Assembly (NCBI GenBank): GCA_037975125.1
Contig: CM075862.1
Span: 65,824,078 to 65,888,077, forward strand
Length of the DNA: 64,000 nucleotides
Source: Latrodectus hesperus
Lineage: Eukaryota; Arthropoda; Arachnida; Araneae; Theridiidae
Direction of reading: 5' to 3'
Positions within the stretch are counted from its first letter, which is position 1; each line of letters opens with the position of its first letter. Positions 1-34,200 of the stretch are shown piece after piece. Position numbers and translations under genes: made by a program. The notes beneath the pieces are model-generated. The model made no database searches, was not told the DNA's origin, and was given only the letters and a program-made list of their open reading frames with translations.

Positions 1-37
1 AATATTTCGTTTTTTTTTCTCTCTCTCTCTCTCATAG

Positions 38-20995
<20,958 letters not shown>

Positions 20996-23900
20996 AAATA
21001 ATCTTCACTATACAACAGAAGCAATCACCATTTTTGTGCTTCAAAATTCTTTTTTTTGTCTTATGATCTCACTTAACCGTCATCTCGGCACAGGTGCCAT
21101 ATAATCCAGGATGCCAAATTCTGAGATTGGCGATTTTTTTTGCGGATTTTTTTCTGTATCTGGCAACTCCGATTTTATTACGTCATAGATATGGAGACTT
21201 ATAAGAATCATGCAGAAAATTCTACTTTGGTAACCCTAGTATTTACGTCATCGCTCACGTCACGATACGACATTTTGACAACATTTCTTCATCGCCAAAA
21301 AAATTCAGAATTTGGAATCATGGATTATACGGCACCTGTGCCGTCATCTCAACGTTTCCGTTAAAAGTTTTCAGAAAATTATTGAAAAAGCCCCTGAACA
21401 AGTTTCCTGTATTTTTCGACGTTTATTCCTATTTATTTTTTACATACTTAAATTATTAATGTTATTATTTGCTAACCTTTCATAACTATTAATAATATTA
21501 GTTCACAAAACCTTTTCAATTAATGTGCTGAAGTGTTTTTGTTATGGAACAACAAATTTTCATGAACATCATATTAAATTTTTTTATTCATTTTTAATTC
21601 ACATAATTTACTTGTTTTATTAAAAAGTGGTCTTTTATTATGCGTTTTCTTAAAAAATTGCTTATTAATACGAATCATTTATTTATTCGTTACAGTTTGT
21701 ATCTTATAAGCACCTGAGAGTGTTCTCATTTGCTTCTTTTCTTCAGTCGGACCTCAACAATCAATTGACATGGTAAAAAGTAGCGTAATATCAGAGATAT
21801 ATTATAACTGAATTTCGTTTTATATTTCTAAATTCTTTAATTGAACTTTATTAATAACTTAAATAACTAAGATGTAACTAATATAACACTTATATAACTA
21901 AGAAAATTAGATTTATATGATTACAGATGCCCTAACAGATAACTTTCACTCATCAATTTAAATAAAACGGGCTTAAGTAATTTATTGGAAAACATATGAA
22001 TTATGCTACTAAGTTGCTTGAAGTTTTCTGTTTATTTAATTTATAACAATTTGGAAATTTAATACAATTAAATTAAATGTGAGCTGCAATATCTTCACGT
22101 GACAGGTACATAATTTTGAAAACATTTTTATTGATGTAATTTGAAACATTAAAACTAAGTAATTAGAAAAGAAGATATGTTAAATGTTAGAATTGCTTCA
22201 ATTATCTAAATAAAAACATTTTTATGATTCACATCAGAAATATTTTAAGCTATCTAATCTAATATAGTTTATTGTATGAATTTTCACAGGAGAAAAGTAC
22301 AGATGTGTACAGATAATGGTTAATTTGTTTAAACTCAGCTAAATACCTCTATCACATTTAGCTGATTGAGCTGATCATATTTAAACGTAGTTAAATATTC
22401 CCTCGTATGCATAATGCTTTATTTAAAGCGATATTATGAGAAAAAGTGCAGCTGTAATAAATGATGATGATGAATAATCAGTATTTATAATACAGCAGAA
22501 TCCTCTCTTATTTAACTGAATATTTATTATCTCATATCCACACATAACAGGTATAATAGTTTACAAATTTAAAGTTTAATTTGACATTTTTCTGGCAAAA
22601 TTGAAAAAAAATTTTTTTTAATTGCGTGATATAAAATTTTCCAGAATAACTCTCAAGTGTATGTTTTAGAGTAGTTTATAAAAGTGAAAGATGTGAGAAA
22701 TGAAAGACGATAAGTACCATTAAATGACCTTTGATAAGCACCACTTCGAGAAGTAAATAAAATGCAGAAACATTGCACCAAAATGCAAGAAACAAGAAAA
22801 TCAATTCTTACTCAGTGTCCGAGTAAGAAATTAACAAAAAAAAGTAGAGGAAATAATAAAAATAGGGAAAACAAACGAGTTATCTTCAATATCCAACTGA
22901 TAAGAACAGGCTTTTTCAATTTGAGTAAAGTGAAACCTAATGCTACGTCACTGCAAATGCGTCATACAACAAAGAAGACTCATAGTACTATTCTTAAAAT
23001 AGATATAAATTTTATGATGCAATAACAGACACACGTGAAGTTTGAAAGTGAATAAAAATCAAAATAAACACAAATGTATGGTATCTATCTATCTAAGTAT
23101 ACAAAGATGATTTTACAATAACCTCAAAATAAAATATGATAATTTTTTATAAAGTTTATTTGAAATTAGTATTTCTAAAATTACTGACTACTTTTTAAAC
23201 AAAATGAGTTGCAATAATAAATATCATTTTACAGGATTATAAATACACATTAATAAGCCAAGCAAAATAGTTTCTGAAGCTGTCAGAGGAAAACTGCAAT
23301 TAAAAAACAAAACAGTGATATTTGTTATTTATCTAACTTTGTTCAAAATGATGCTTTGCACCACGAATTGAAGTGTCACCAACATATTAGCTAAAGTAAA
23401 TCGAATGTGGTATAGAGTGCTTCAAAGTTGATTTTAGTTCGAAGTTATTAAATACTAATGTCGATTCTCCTTTCATCTGTTTCCAAACTCATTTCCAATC
23501 GGCGACGTATCTGAAAAAGTATAAATAGGTTCTCGATTGGTAGTAAATTAATAATTCGTATAAAAAACCGAAAATATAAAAATTCTTTTTAAAAAAGAAA
23601 TCAATTTCACTGTGGTAAAGAGAACAAGACCTAATGCCATATATATTTTTTCTTTATCCCAGTTATTATGCATAGATGACAATTTTACAGAGGGAGAAAA
23701 AAACCACCCACTTTGATCTTGAATATTTCTCAAATATTGTTATACTGCTTAAATTATTGTAATGGGATATAAGCAATGTCATACGGATTTCACATCAGTG
23801 TTAATTTTGGTTTAAATTAATGACAAACGGTAATCAAAATTTCGCTGTGAATTTTAATGACAAAGACATAGAGATAAAGACAAAAGATAGCCTTATTACA

Positions 23901-24269
23901 TGTGGATGAAAATAGTCATCCACATCTTGATATAAGTTCCACTCTATCCCATGCAACCGTTCTCAATTGAGCCAGATCAAAAAGACAAAATAAGAATTTT
24001 ATCTTTTACATGCACATACATTAAACTATATGTCCATTAAAATGCTTTTCTGCTCTCTTGATTTCATAACGGCAACTACCTTATTCATAAAAAATAATGT
24101 CTAAGTATAATAAAGAAACAATGTGCTGCTAAATAATGTGGTGGGAAACTACGGAACTAGCATTCTTATCCCCAAAATGAAACGAAAATATACCTTTAGA
24201 ACTTTAATGCAGAACTTTTAATGTTTAAAACATGTATTTGCTTTTCTTTTTTTTGTGAGTTTCTACACT
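20996..24269. other. Intergenic, mostly featureless
   Basis: Downstream of the transporter stop. It contains one TIR element (21087-21342). The rest is AT-rich, with no open frame showing a recognisable domain. An 87-codon frame at 22762-23025 is Lys/Asn/Thr-rich and matches nothing I know. Confidence 0.6.
21087..21342. mobile_element. MITE with perfect 8-bp TSD GTCATCTC
   Basis: Inverted ends GGCACAGGTGCCATATAATC (left) and GGCACAGGTGCCGTATAATC (right, reverse complement) differ once in 20, and the similarity extends through CCAAATTCTGA to about 50 bp. GTCATCTC flanks both sides (21079-21086, 21343-21350). The length is 256 bp. An 8-bp duplication fits hAT, P or Merlin types, and the ends do not decide which. 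Confidence 0.88.
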
Positions 24270-25480
24270 GTGGCGTGAAAAAATTATTTGAGAGAAGAAT
24301 ATCTAGTTATGCATAAAATACCTATATTTGAAGTATTGAAATATAGGTATATTCCAATCTGCCCAATTTCGCCAATTTTGGATCTCGTTTAAAAACTACT
24401 TTTGACTCTTTGAAGTATAGAGCTTAACACTTATAAACAAGCATTTTTAATGTGTCCTTCAATGTTCTACAGTATTTGTGAAGGTGTTTCATACACCTAC
24501 TGCTTCAGGTAATCTCACAGGAAAATGTCCAATGGAGTCAGATCAGGTGAATGTGGAAGAAGCCCCTGAACAAGTTTTTGATATCGCCACACCGAACTTT
24601 TTGGTTCTAAAATTCCTTGACGAAATGCATCTTCATTGAAAATATCTTGCGAGTAGGCGCGATTCCATGATTTGAAACTATCGATTCCTAAAATTAATCA
24701 ACAGAAGGTTTTCCATTTACAATATTGGGTATTGCGTTCTGTGGCTATAGTAGATATCGGAACTCGTAAATGCCTCATTGTAAAATAGTGGTACTATCAG
24801 TTTGTTGTTGTAAACTACATATCAAACGTTAACAGCAAATCTCATTTGGTATCAAAAGTTAGTAATGCATCTAGGATTTGCCAGTAAACAGTAATAAGTG
24901 TTTTGTCAATTGTTCAAACCATATTACATGAAAAGCATGACTCATCTATTCACATTATATCTCCCCCAAGATCGTTGGCTGGATCTCTTTCTGATTTATG
25001 ATAAAGTCGCATCATACATGGAGTCTCTCGGCATTCCCGTTCAGTAAAACCTGTTGGTGTCCAATAAAATCAGTAAGGTATATTCTCTTAGGACCCTCCT
25101 ATTATTCTTAGAATTGTCCAAATATGTCTTTTAGATAGGTCACCATGTTGAGACTGATCTCTCTCTTGTGCTGCATTTCAAGTTTGTGAGGGAGTATGAT
25201 AATACCGAACCCGGTTAAATTTTCCATCCTACCTTAGTTTATCGAGCTCAACTATTCAAGCAGCCTGTCTCCCTTAAAGGATTTACAACAATTGTGATAG
25301 TTTGAAGAGAAGGATGTGCCTTGAAAGGAAACGTTACAGATGCAACCTTGCCATTGATATTGTGTTCAGTTTTCATTTACCGTACAATAAAACTATCTCA
25401 CTACACTCAGCTTAGGAAAGCCGCTCAATGTTCATGAACATCAACATACTGTAGTCCTAAGAAGATGCCTCTTTTATAGC
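24270..25480 (-). pseudogene. Mariner-like transposase relic (- strand)
   Basis: On the - strand, broken by stops and shifts: NPLRETGCLNS-like N-terminal part, MRFAVNV-YVVYNNKLIVPLFY, FNEDAFRQGILEPKSS, and LLPHSPDLTPLDIFL with YLKQ-VYETPSQ. The PHSPDLTPLDIFL block is the conserved segment around the third catalytic acid of mariner-superfamily transposases. No terminal repeats were found. It belongs to the same broad group as 15789-16764, but the two do not look like close copies. Confidence 0.7.
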
Positions 25481-28195
25481 TGCCTCAGGTGAATAGTTTT
25501 ATGTATTTGTATCCATCAAAAAAATTTTAACAGTTGAATTGAGCTGATGCGACATTATTTTATACAATCTATTAATTGTCTACTTCATTCATAAGAACAA
25601 TCAGTATAAGTTTTAATTTAAAATTAGAAGCGATTCCGCTGTACCACATTACGGTATCGTTTTTTGCTCAAATGATTATCACTTCTCCTTTTGTTCAAGT
25701 AACTAATGTCACGAGTGTATAAAATGATGAAAAAACAAATGAGTTTTTTAGCTATTCTATTCTTAGCATTAGGGCCCTCTAAATTTGCTAAATTGGTTGA
25801 TTATATTTTATAAATCAATTTATCCCTATCTCGCTCCATATTCAAGCTGAGAATGCTAATTCCATAGTTTTCCACCAGGTTGCATCCTAGTTGGTTTTAT
25901 TTATTAGCGCATGGTTACTTTATTAAACCTAGACACACACATAGTTTCTATGAATATAGTAGTAGTTGGCCCGCAGTTAATTTCATATGCAAAAGATCAT
26001 ATAGTGAGTATATTGTATATATAAATATATATTTTTTTATATAATTTGAAAAGAAACTCTTATGCTGTAAAGTAATATTTTGTTTTGTTCCCGTTGAATT
26101 TAGGGAAATTTAATTTACTCAAAATAGAGCTCGTCAGTTTGTTTGAAAACAAATAGTTTCTGTACTACATTACTTTGTCTTTACTATTAAATAAGTGTGT
26201 AAGAGCTTGCATTTGATATTAATTTTTTCTAATATTTAGTGTTTTAAAATTTATTTATAAGAAATTTCATTTTGCTGGAATAAAAAACCATTCAATTTAT
26301 AATGAATTTAGAAATTTGATAAAATATGTTGATAATGCATTTATTGAATTTGGCATAAAAAATTAATTCATTTCATGCAATTATTAATGATTTAAATAGA
26401 CAAAGTAAAATATACGTATATTTAAACGTGTGCAAATGTGTATGCTATATCTTCAGCATACGTTTCATATCACTTGTGAGAAGAAATTGATTGCAAATGA
26501 GCTTTATTAACTCTGAAAGTAAAAAAATACGTTAAATAAAATATCATTTTTCAGCAGTAATGGATTTATTTGATACATTTCATCCCTTAGCTAATAAAAT
26601 TATAAAGATGAAACAACCAACATAAAAAGGGCTTTAAAGCTTCTTCGAGTTAAGAAGCACACTTTTTCTCAAAAGATTGGTAACGCAGTAAAAATCATTC
26701 TAAAAGTCATATATTAGTGAACAGAAGGGATACCGCTCCTAGTGGTAAAATGTTTTTCTTCTGAGGGGAGGATCCAGATATGACAATAGAGAATCAATTA
26801 CTGAGTAACGGAGGTAAAAGTTACTATATTTTGCTTTCTATATTTACATCTGCTGTGTTGGATACTTGACAATTTTCCCAGTTTTATTCTTTACAAATCG
26901 GAAATAATGTCCTCTACCTCTAGAAATACCGTGTGCATTCAAACAGCATCCCAGCCATTAATAGCTGACTGTAAAATAATTGAAATTCAATAATGTGTCC
27001 CATATTTGCTAATTAATAATCGTAATATTTTGAAAGCACAAATTAATGATTTCTACAATACGGAACAGACATAGAAACCTAAATGTTTTCTTCAAATAAG
27101 GAAAATTATAGTTAATCATCCCTTGATTCTGTTAGTCTACAGCGTTCTGTGAATTATATATAACTTAAATGGGTATAAAACATCAAAATCTTTTATTATG
27201 TGATATTCATCGATTGCATGTTTTCAAGAAATTATTTTAAAAACATTCATATTTTTAAAAATAATTTCTTAGCAGTTAAAAAGTAATAATAAGGCACTCT
27301 AAAATTTGACCAATAATTTTAATTTTTTGATTACGATTGAATCATATTCATTTCTATCTCTTATGGTTTTTAAGTATGGTGCTAAAAGAATAATGCTGGC
27401 AGGTAGTGGTGCTAGAAATGAATGATGCCCAAAACTATTTGTAAACGAAGAAATGATGAACATCGTTGGTCTCAGAAAATGGGCGCCTCACAAATCGTAT
27501 TGAATCGTAAGAAATTTGAAGCAAATTTCTTAAGTTACCCTTAAGAACTTATTATTTCAACTAAGCCTTCACAATAAATCCCAAGGAGACGAATTTTATC
27601 AACTAAAAAAAATATATCGACTTAGCACGATGATGATTTAAAAAGAAAATCATTTTTTTCATTAGACAGAGTAACTGCTGAAATTCCAGAAAGGCTTCAT
27701 AAACTTTGGAATGTTCCATTGCTCTTTTCAGGCCTGAAGTAATGCTTGGTTTCCGTAATAAGAAATGCAGCCTTGAAAAAGCTCTTCAAAATATTGAGAA
27801 GAGTTATAAAATAAATTAAATTCATATGAAAATATACAAAATACTATTGACTTTAGAAAAAAAATATTCCCTCAAAAATATGTAGGTAATAAGTCTTTGA
27901 CAGAAAACTTAACGGTCTCATGCACAATACATATCAAGAAATTCATTGATATGCAAAGCTTAAGCAATGGATATTTTGCCATAATTTCATGAGAAATCAT
28001 CTGTAAGATATCAAATTAAAAAATGAGAGTCAAAATTTTGATAGCCCTATAGTAATTTAAAGTATTGCTTAAGTACAAAATGCTGTCTATCAAAAATGAA
28101 TGCATTATATAATGTATGGAATCAAACAAAAAAAGACTTATTAAACTCATTGTATCGTTAGAGGGAAAAGTAGTACCAAGAGGGTAGTACTTTAA
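25481..28195. other. Intergenic, nothing recognised
   Basis: AT-rich sequence on both strands with only short frames. I see no domain, RNA gene or well-bounded repeat. Confidence 0.6.
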
Positions 28196-28215
28196 AATGG
28201 AAAATGTTCATTTGA

Positions 28216-28287
28216 CTGAGAAAACTCGTGAAGCAACCACTGCAGTAAGGGAACTTACTGCAATGGTTGCTTCACGCGTTTTCTCAG
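28216..28287. repeat. 34-bp-arm hairpin (foldback of a transposase 3' end)
   Basis: Arms 28216-28249 and 28254-28287 are reverse complements with 2 mismatches around the loop GGAA. On the - strand the right arm encodes EKTREATIAV, the C-terminal motif of the adjacent transposase relic. The left arm is an inverted copy of that segment. Confidence 0.9.
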
Positions 28288-29232
28288 TACTCAACACCAA
28301 ATTATCCAACATTTATTTAGGTAAGAGTACCTATTCAGCCTCTGTTTCAGCTATTGGATGTCCTTCACAGGATGTAGTCGCGCTACAAAACGTCTTCAAA
28401 GCATAATCATATGTTCTACAGAATATAAATCAAGGATAACGTTGCTCAATCTATTCGAGTGATATTTTTCCTTTCCAGTCGCAGTTGAACCACAGGAGTC
28501 TGGTGTAGCCGGAAATTGTCGTCAATAAAAACGAAGCCTCTTCAGATGGCACCTCAGAGTAGTCACACATGGAGAAGCATCACCTTCTTACAATAACAAT
28601 CTCTGGTTGCAGAGTCTCTGTTGAAAACATTCAACTGAATCCGCCTGTTTAGGAAAATGCTTCCGAAGACAACAATTTTAGGACCACCTTAATGGTCTCT
28701 TTCCGTAATATTACTGGGATAAAATTGTATCCCAATCACACACACACCACATGACAAAAAAAATCGATTGTGGGACAGAATCAACTATCATCCATAAAGA
28801 GAACAACATTCCATTGAAGAGATCCTCAGTTTTTGTGCTCCTTGTACCACTCTAAATGGTGGAACCGATTTCCAACTTTCAAAAGGGTGAAGGATTCAAG
28901 ATGGTGGGTGAATAGACCACATTTATGAAGCCGTCCGGACACTTGTAGCCCCGTTGTTGAATACAACTGCTGAACAGTGGAGCTTGCTGACAGTTTCCAG
29001 GCTCTTTTCACCTTCAAGACGATATGTCGAACATCGATTGCAGTTGTTTTCCTTAGGCGTCATCACCAATCTTTGTCATAGCTATGCCTATTTTTTAGAA
29101 GACTTTTCAAGAGGGCAAAACACTTTTGTCGATTCCGAACTCTTCTGCTACACTGATCACACTGAGCCCCTCCTCCATCTTTCTGATCATTTTTCCATGT
29201 GTGAAGCCATCCAGGTGACTTCTTCTAGTCAT
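28254..29232 (-). pseudogene. Tc1-like transposase relic (- strand)
   Basis: Starting at MTRRSHLDGFTHGKMIRKME (29232 downward), the - strand reads EEGLSVISVAEEFGIDKSVL (helix-turn-helix), QVSGRLHKCGLFTHH, then HLEWYKEHKN, and further broken pieces (IQFYPSNITERDH, then GGPKIVVFGSIFLNRRIQLN) to LLPK-MLDNLVLS then EKTREATIAV. The order matches a Tc1-family transposase of about 340 residues. Many stops and frameshifts show a dead copy. No TIRs were located. Confidence 0.8.
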
Positions 29233-29808
29233 ATTTTTTAAAAAGAGCTTGGTTGTACTTGTAGAGAATGTATTTAATTGCGTTTCCGTCTTTTTTTTCA
29301 CTGTAGTCTTGAGATACGCGAGCCAACAACTAGCTAGTATTTTGCACACACTTGAGTCACCAATGACGTTTTGTTCCTAACATATTCAAAGGTATAACCT
29401 TTCTATTGAATTGTGTGTTCATTGCATAGATTGCAAGAACTTCTGTCTGCAATTTCATAGTTGTCTACTTAACATTTACAATATTGTTTAAGTTTTACGC
29501 ATCAGTCTATATATATAGAACCCATTCGAAAACAATTGTTATTTACAACATCGATGAGATTTAAGAAAAGGACTCTACAGAAAAGACATCGAATGCTTTT
29601 TTATTAAGAAGAAAACAATTTGAAAGAAGAAACTAACATTTTATCCAAAAGCCCCTAAATGTCATTGGATATCTTAAATAGATGCCAAATACTTATAATA
29701 GTATGAAGATATAATTTACTAGTCTAGAGAGGTTCAAAAATGTTTCAATGATCAAAGGCACAGTATCATTTTCTTGAACATACCGAAGAATTACATTCCA
29801 TGCAACTA

Positions 29809-31215
29809 CACTACTGGCCATTAAAATTGCTACACCAGGAAAGCGGCACACCACACAAGTGAAATTTGCATGACAGGTAGAACTTGCTGTGATATGCAAC
29901 TGATTAGATTTTCAGCGCATTCATACAAAGCAGGCGAAAGTAGCGACATCTACACTGTGTATAAAACCATAGATTTGACAGAAGTTTTCTCATACTCAGT
30001 TTCCGTTTCAACGTTGTTTTCGGCAAAGAAAGTTGTTGTAATGCCTCGTGAAAGAAGAAGAAATGTCTATCAGCACGTGTCTGACTTTGATCGAGGAAGG
30101 ATTATAGCCTACCGGGATTGCGGTTTATAGTACCGCAATAATGCTGCTCGCGTCGGTCGAAACCCCATGACTGTTAGCAGAATATAGAATCGATGGGTTC
30201 AGGACAATTATACGGAACGTCATGCAGGATCTCAGTGACCCCCATCACTAACAGCAGAGAAGACATACATCTTATCCACATAATCACAAGGGATCGTATA
30301 GCCACGTCACGAACACTGAGTCGAGAAATGGAGTCATTTGCAAGGCAACAAGTTTCTTCTCGAACAGTTCAACGACGTTTGCAGCAGCATGGATTGTCTG
30401 CACGTTGACCATGGCTTCGGCTACCATTGACGCTGCGTCACAGACAGGAGCGCCTTCAATGGTGTGATCAGTGACGAACCTGGACGCGGGAATGGCATCA
30501 CGTCATCTTTACAGATGAATCTCGGTTCTGTATACAGGACCATGATGGCCGCATCCGTGTTTGGAGGCATCGTGGAGAACGCACATTGCCAGCTTGCATT
30601 GGACATCACCATACTGGCCCATCTGCTGGAGTGATGGTATGGGGTGCCATTGGATACACGTCTCGATCACCTCTTGTTCGCATTACCGGCATTTTGAACA
30701 GCAACCGTTACATTTCCGATGTGTTAAGGCCCGTGGCTCTGCCCTATATTCGAGGCCTCCCTAATGCTTTGTTTTAACAGGATAATGCACGACCGCATGT
30801 TGCCCGTACTGTTCTGAACTTCCTTGATACAGAACAGGCTCGACTGTTACCCTAGCCAGCCCGTTCTCCTGATCTGTCACCAATTGAGAACGTGTGGTCA
30901 ATGGTTGCCGAGCGATTGGCACGCCATCACTCACCATCCACTACTGTCGATGAACTGTGGCATAGAGTTGAAGCTGCATGGACTAAGATCCCCATACATG
31001 CCATACAATCTCTGTTTGACTCCATGCCTAGGCGGATAAATGCTGTTATTGCAGCCAGAGGTGGCTGCTCTGGGTACTGATTTCTCAAGATCTATACATC
31101 CTAATTTCCTGTAAATCTAATCACTTGTTCTTTCTACTATATTGTATGTGTCCAATAAATATCGTTCTGTTATTTGCATTCCTTCTTGTTGTAGCAATTT
31201 TAATGGTCAGTAGTG
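29809..31215 (+). mobile_element. Tc1-like transposon with both TIRs and TA duplication
   Basis: Left end CACTACTGGCCATTAAAATT and right end (reverse complement) CACTACTGACCATTAAAATT differ once in 20, and the match runs to about 29 bp. TA flanks both sides (29807-29808, 31216-31217). At 1,407 bp this is a full-length element. The transposase frame starts at about 30042 (MPRERRRNVYQHVSDFDRGR) and ends at GGCSGY, stop at 31080. Confidence 0.92.
30042..31080 (+). pseudogene. Tc1-like transposase with a few stops
   Basis: Nearly colinear with a full Tc1 transposase. The N-terminal helix-turn-helix region (FDRGRIIAYRDCGL) is followed by an in-frame stop. SSRTVQRRLQQHGLSAR, HVIFTDESRF (first catalytic Asp), SAGVMVWGAIGYTSRSPLVR, QDNARPH (second Asp) and SPDLSPIENVWSMVAERLAR (third acid position) are all legible. 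The C-terminus MPRRINAVIAARGG is intact. Stops (for example after DCGL, after LSAR and before QDNARPH) and at least one shift make it inactive. All catalytic acids remain, suggesting a relatively recent death. Confidence 0.9.
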
Positions 31216-31839
31216 TATATTGCTTCGTACTGAATATGAAATCAAATAAACTATTACTTCTAAATTTCATTCCATTAAAAATTTGGAAATTATAAATAAA
31301 TTTAATTTTATGATAAAAACAAATATTTTGTTATCTTAAAATATATGATCTTTTAAAACAATTAAAAAAGTTTTTCATTAATTGTTTAATCAAACAGTAT
31401 ATGAAATAAAAGTATGAAATAAAAAATTAAGAGTGCTTAAGAAATTTTATATATTAATTACGCTATAAAAATATAACACTTGCAAAACTATTTTAAAAAC
31501 AATTATATTATAAATACATATTTTACTGTTACTAATTTTCAAATTAAACTATTTTAGAAATGAACTTAAATAAATAAAAAAGCATTCAGAATAAAAAGCA
31601 AAGTAAATTATAGTTTTAAAATTCTTAATATAATTATTTATAAAACAAAATACTAATTCTTTGAAACATAAGGAAAATTTTAATAAAAAGAGTAGAACAT
31701 ATTTGTTCTTATTTTTCTCTGTTTGTGTGTGAACATAGTTTATACAGCACAGCAAAACGTATTAATATTTTAAATGCTAATTCCTTTTCTTTTCAACAAA
31801 ATCTCATAGTTGTGTTGAAAATTCTTCAGGATCACTGAA

Positions 31840-32560
31840 AGTAAGCTCAGTGAAAGGGACCTCTGGATGTTGTCTACAAGCGGATTATAATGTCTAAAAA
31901 CCGAACAACTGCATAAAAAGTGGCCGCAAAGCTCAACCAGCATCTAGATTCTCAAGTGTTGATTATTACAATTAGAAGGCTCCTTCACACGCATAACATT
32001 TTATGACAAAGTAGCAATTCTTAAGACATTTGTCCCAAATGTTAATGTCAAACGTCTTCTACAGTACTATCATACTCACAAACCCTGGTTGATTGATAAA
32101 TGGGAGAAATTAATATGTTCTGAGGAATCATTTTTAACACTATTACAACAAGACGAGTACATATTTGAAGGACAAATGCACAAGCGTATGATCGCGATTG
32201 TCTCGCTGGATTCGTCAAACACGTAGGTAAATCTGTCATGATAGGGGTAGCAATGTCGTGGTTTTCTGCTGGTCCAATCATAGCCTTAATGGGAGGGATC
32301 ATTGGGAAGAAGTATAGAGAAATCTTAGCTGATCAGGTTCGTCCTATAATGCAAACTTTGTTTTCTGCTGGAGATTCAATTTTCCAAGATGATAAAATGT
32401 ACGTATTCATGCAGCAGAACTTATCCAAGCATGTTTGATGGAGTTAAACAACGATTACCCGGTGAATCCCAGCTGCATTACATGCCAAAGATGGTCCTAC
32501 ACTATTTTAACAAAAAATTCATTCCAATGCTAAGATGTTTCCATTATTTTGATAAACACC
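31840..32560 (+). pseudogene. Tc1-like transposase relic, second family
   Basis: Fragments read on the + strand: QHLDSQVL-like helix-turn-helix part, NVKRLLQYYHTHKPWLIDKW, then SVMIGVAMSWFSAGPIIALM, GIIGKKYREILADQVRPIMQ, TLFSAGDSIFQDDKM. The IFQDD motif holds the second catalytic Asp. The pieces fit a Tc1-type transposase distinct from the 29809 element. Frameshifts are frequent, the third acid region is lost after 32440, and no TIRs were seen. Confidence 0.75.
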
Positions 32561-34130
32561 TGTAATAAGGAAAAATCTCAGATCGTATTATATTCATATT
32601 CATAAAACACAATCATTAGTCAATTTTTCTCTAAATTTATTTTATTTTCTGACAAGAGTAAAGAAAAAACCAGTTATCTTTCAAATTCAAAGCTACTACT
32701 ATTCGATTGGTTTATCCCTTCACACTAATAATTAAATTATTTCGATGTTTGTTTTTTTTTTTCCTCCAAGTTTTTATTTAACTAACTCCTTGTTTCAACA
32801 AGGAAAATTTCAGAATAATATCTAAGTTCAATGCTAATTTTTTAGCTTCAAATATTCAATTGGCTGAGGCTACAAACTTTTCACACACACACACACACAT
32901 TGAACTTAAAACTGACAACTTTTTAAAACTTAATTAAATTTTTTAAATGACAAAGCAACGTTTGTCAAATGATATAGTCTTGCTACTTATATTAAGGAAG
33001 AGAAATATTTTCTCAAAATTAAAATAAATCTCAAAGTTTTTCTTTGTTCAATCTACCTTTAACGTTGTTCAATTAAATATAGGCATTGTAAGTGATTATA
33101 GTCTATTGTTAATAATTTATTATTTTTATAATTTATCCCTGTGAATAATTCATAATGTAATTTTAATGAGATTTAAAGATATATAAATTAACATATACTT
33201 AATTTATTATTACAGGATCCTTATTAAGAATTGCGTGAAACATAAAAGCTAAGATTAAAAAATTTCAGCAACATTGACATGACATTTACAAGCTTGGAAA
33301 TAAATAAACAGGAAGCTAGATTTACTTGCATATAATATGACATGTGAGCACAATTGTGTGTGTGTTTGATAATTATCATTACTATTTATATGCACACTGT
33401 TAATTCAGGAAAATTCAGTTTAAATAAACCGCAGTTTAGTGAAAAAGGAATATTAAAAAGTAAGAGGAAATAACCTTCTTTAAAACTTCAATAGGAAGCA
33501 ATTTTTTAAAACTTAAATTGAGAGTAATAAATAGGTTTACCACACAAAAGCAATTATATGATATGTCTTTATATTTCACAGTAAAAATGCATATAAAATT
33601 CAAGCAGATTGATTAGTCATCTTCATTAGTATCTGCTTTGATTTTCATATCATTTCTCATAATTTTGCTGTTTATGTATTTTCTCAGTTTCAAGATATAT
33701 ATATTCAAAGTTTTGTTTTAGTATCTATATCAAGTAGAGCTTTTAATTTGAGTTATTGTTAATATACATCAAATGAAGCTTATTTTAAAACTCTTATGTA
33801 TAGGACTCAGCCAATTTGCCAAGCAAAGAATTGATGATGCATTTTTGTAATCTGAGCTCAAAAGAATATCGCAAAAGATTATACATTGATGTTGACTAGA
33901 ATAAAAATTTGCTAAATTAATTTACTCTATAAATTAAGTGTAATCTTATAAAAAATAATTGCATTATTATTATTTACATCATAATAATATATTTTCATAG
34001 AAAAATTTAAAATACATTAAAAAATATCAACCATATTCAAATTGATTTCATTTACGCCTGATTTGCCAAAAAATGCTGAAATATAACTCAAGACTCAAAC
34101 ATGACTGAGGTAAAATCCTTTCGGTTACTT

Positions 34131-34200
34131 GTTTATGAATATTTATGATTTGTTTATGAATATTTATGACATTTTTATGAATATTTATGATTGATGATGA
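34131..34200 (+). repeat. Short tandem repeat, about 21 bp x 3
   Basis: Three nearly identical units of TTTATGAATATTTATGA with 4-5 variable bases between them. A 65-codon minus-strand frame across it (NIHKNVINIHKQIINIHKQ) reflects the repeat and is not a gene. Confidence 0.85.

Noticed and set aside
22762..23025. 87-codon Lys/Asn-rich frame
   Set aside because: Composition follows the AT-rich background. No motif, no splice partner and no homology that I recognise.
34131..34200. CRISPR-like array
   Set aside because: Only three units, spacers of 4-5 bases, and an animal genome. It is a simple tandem repeat.
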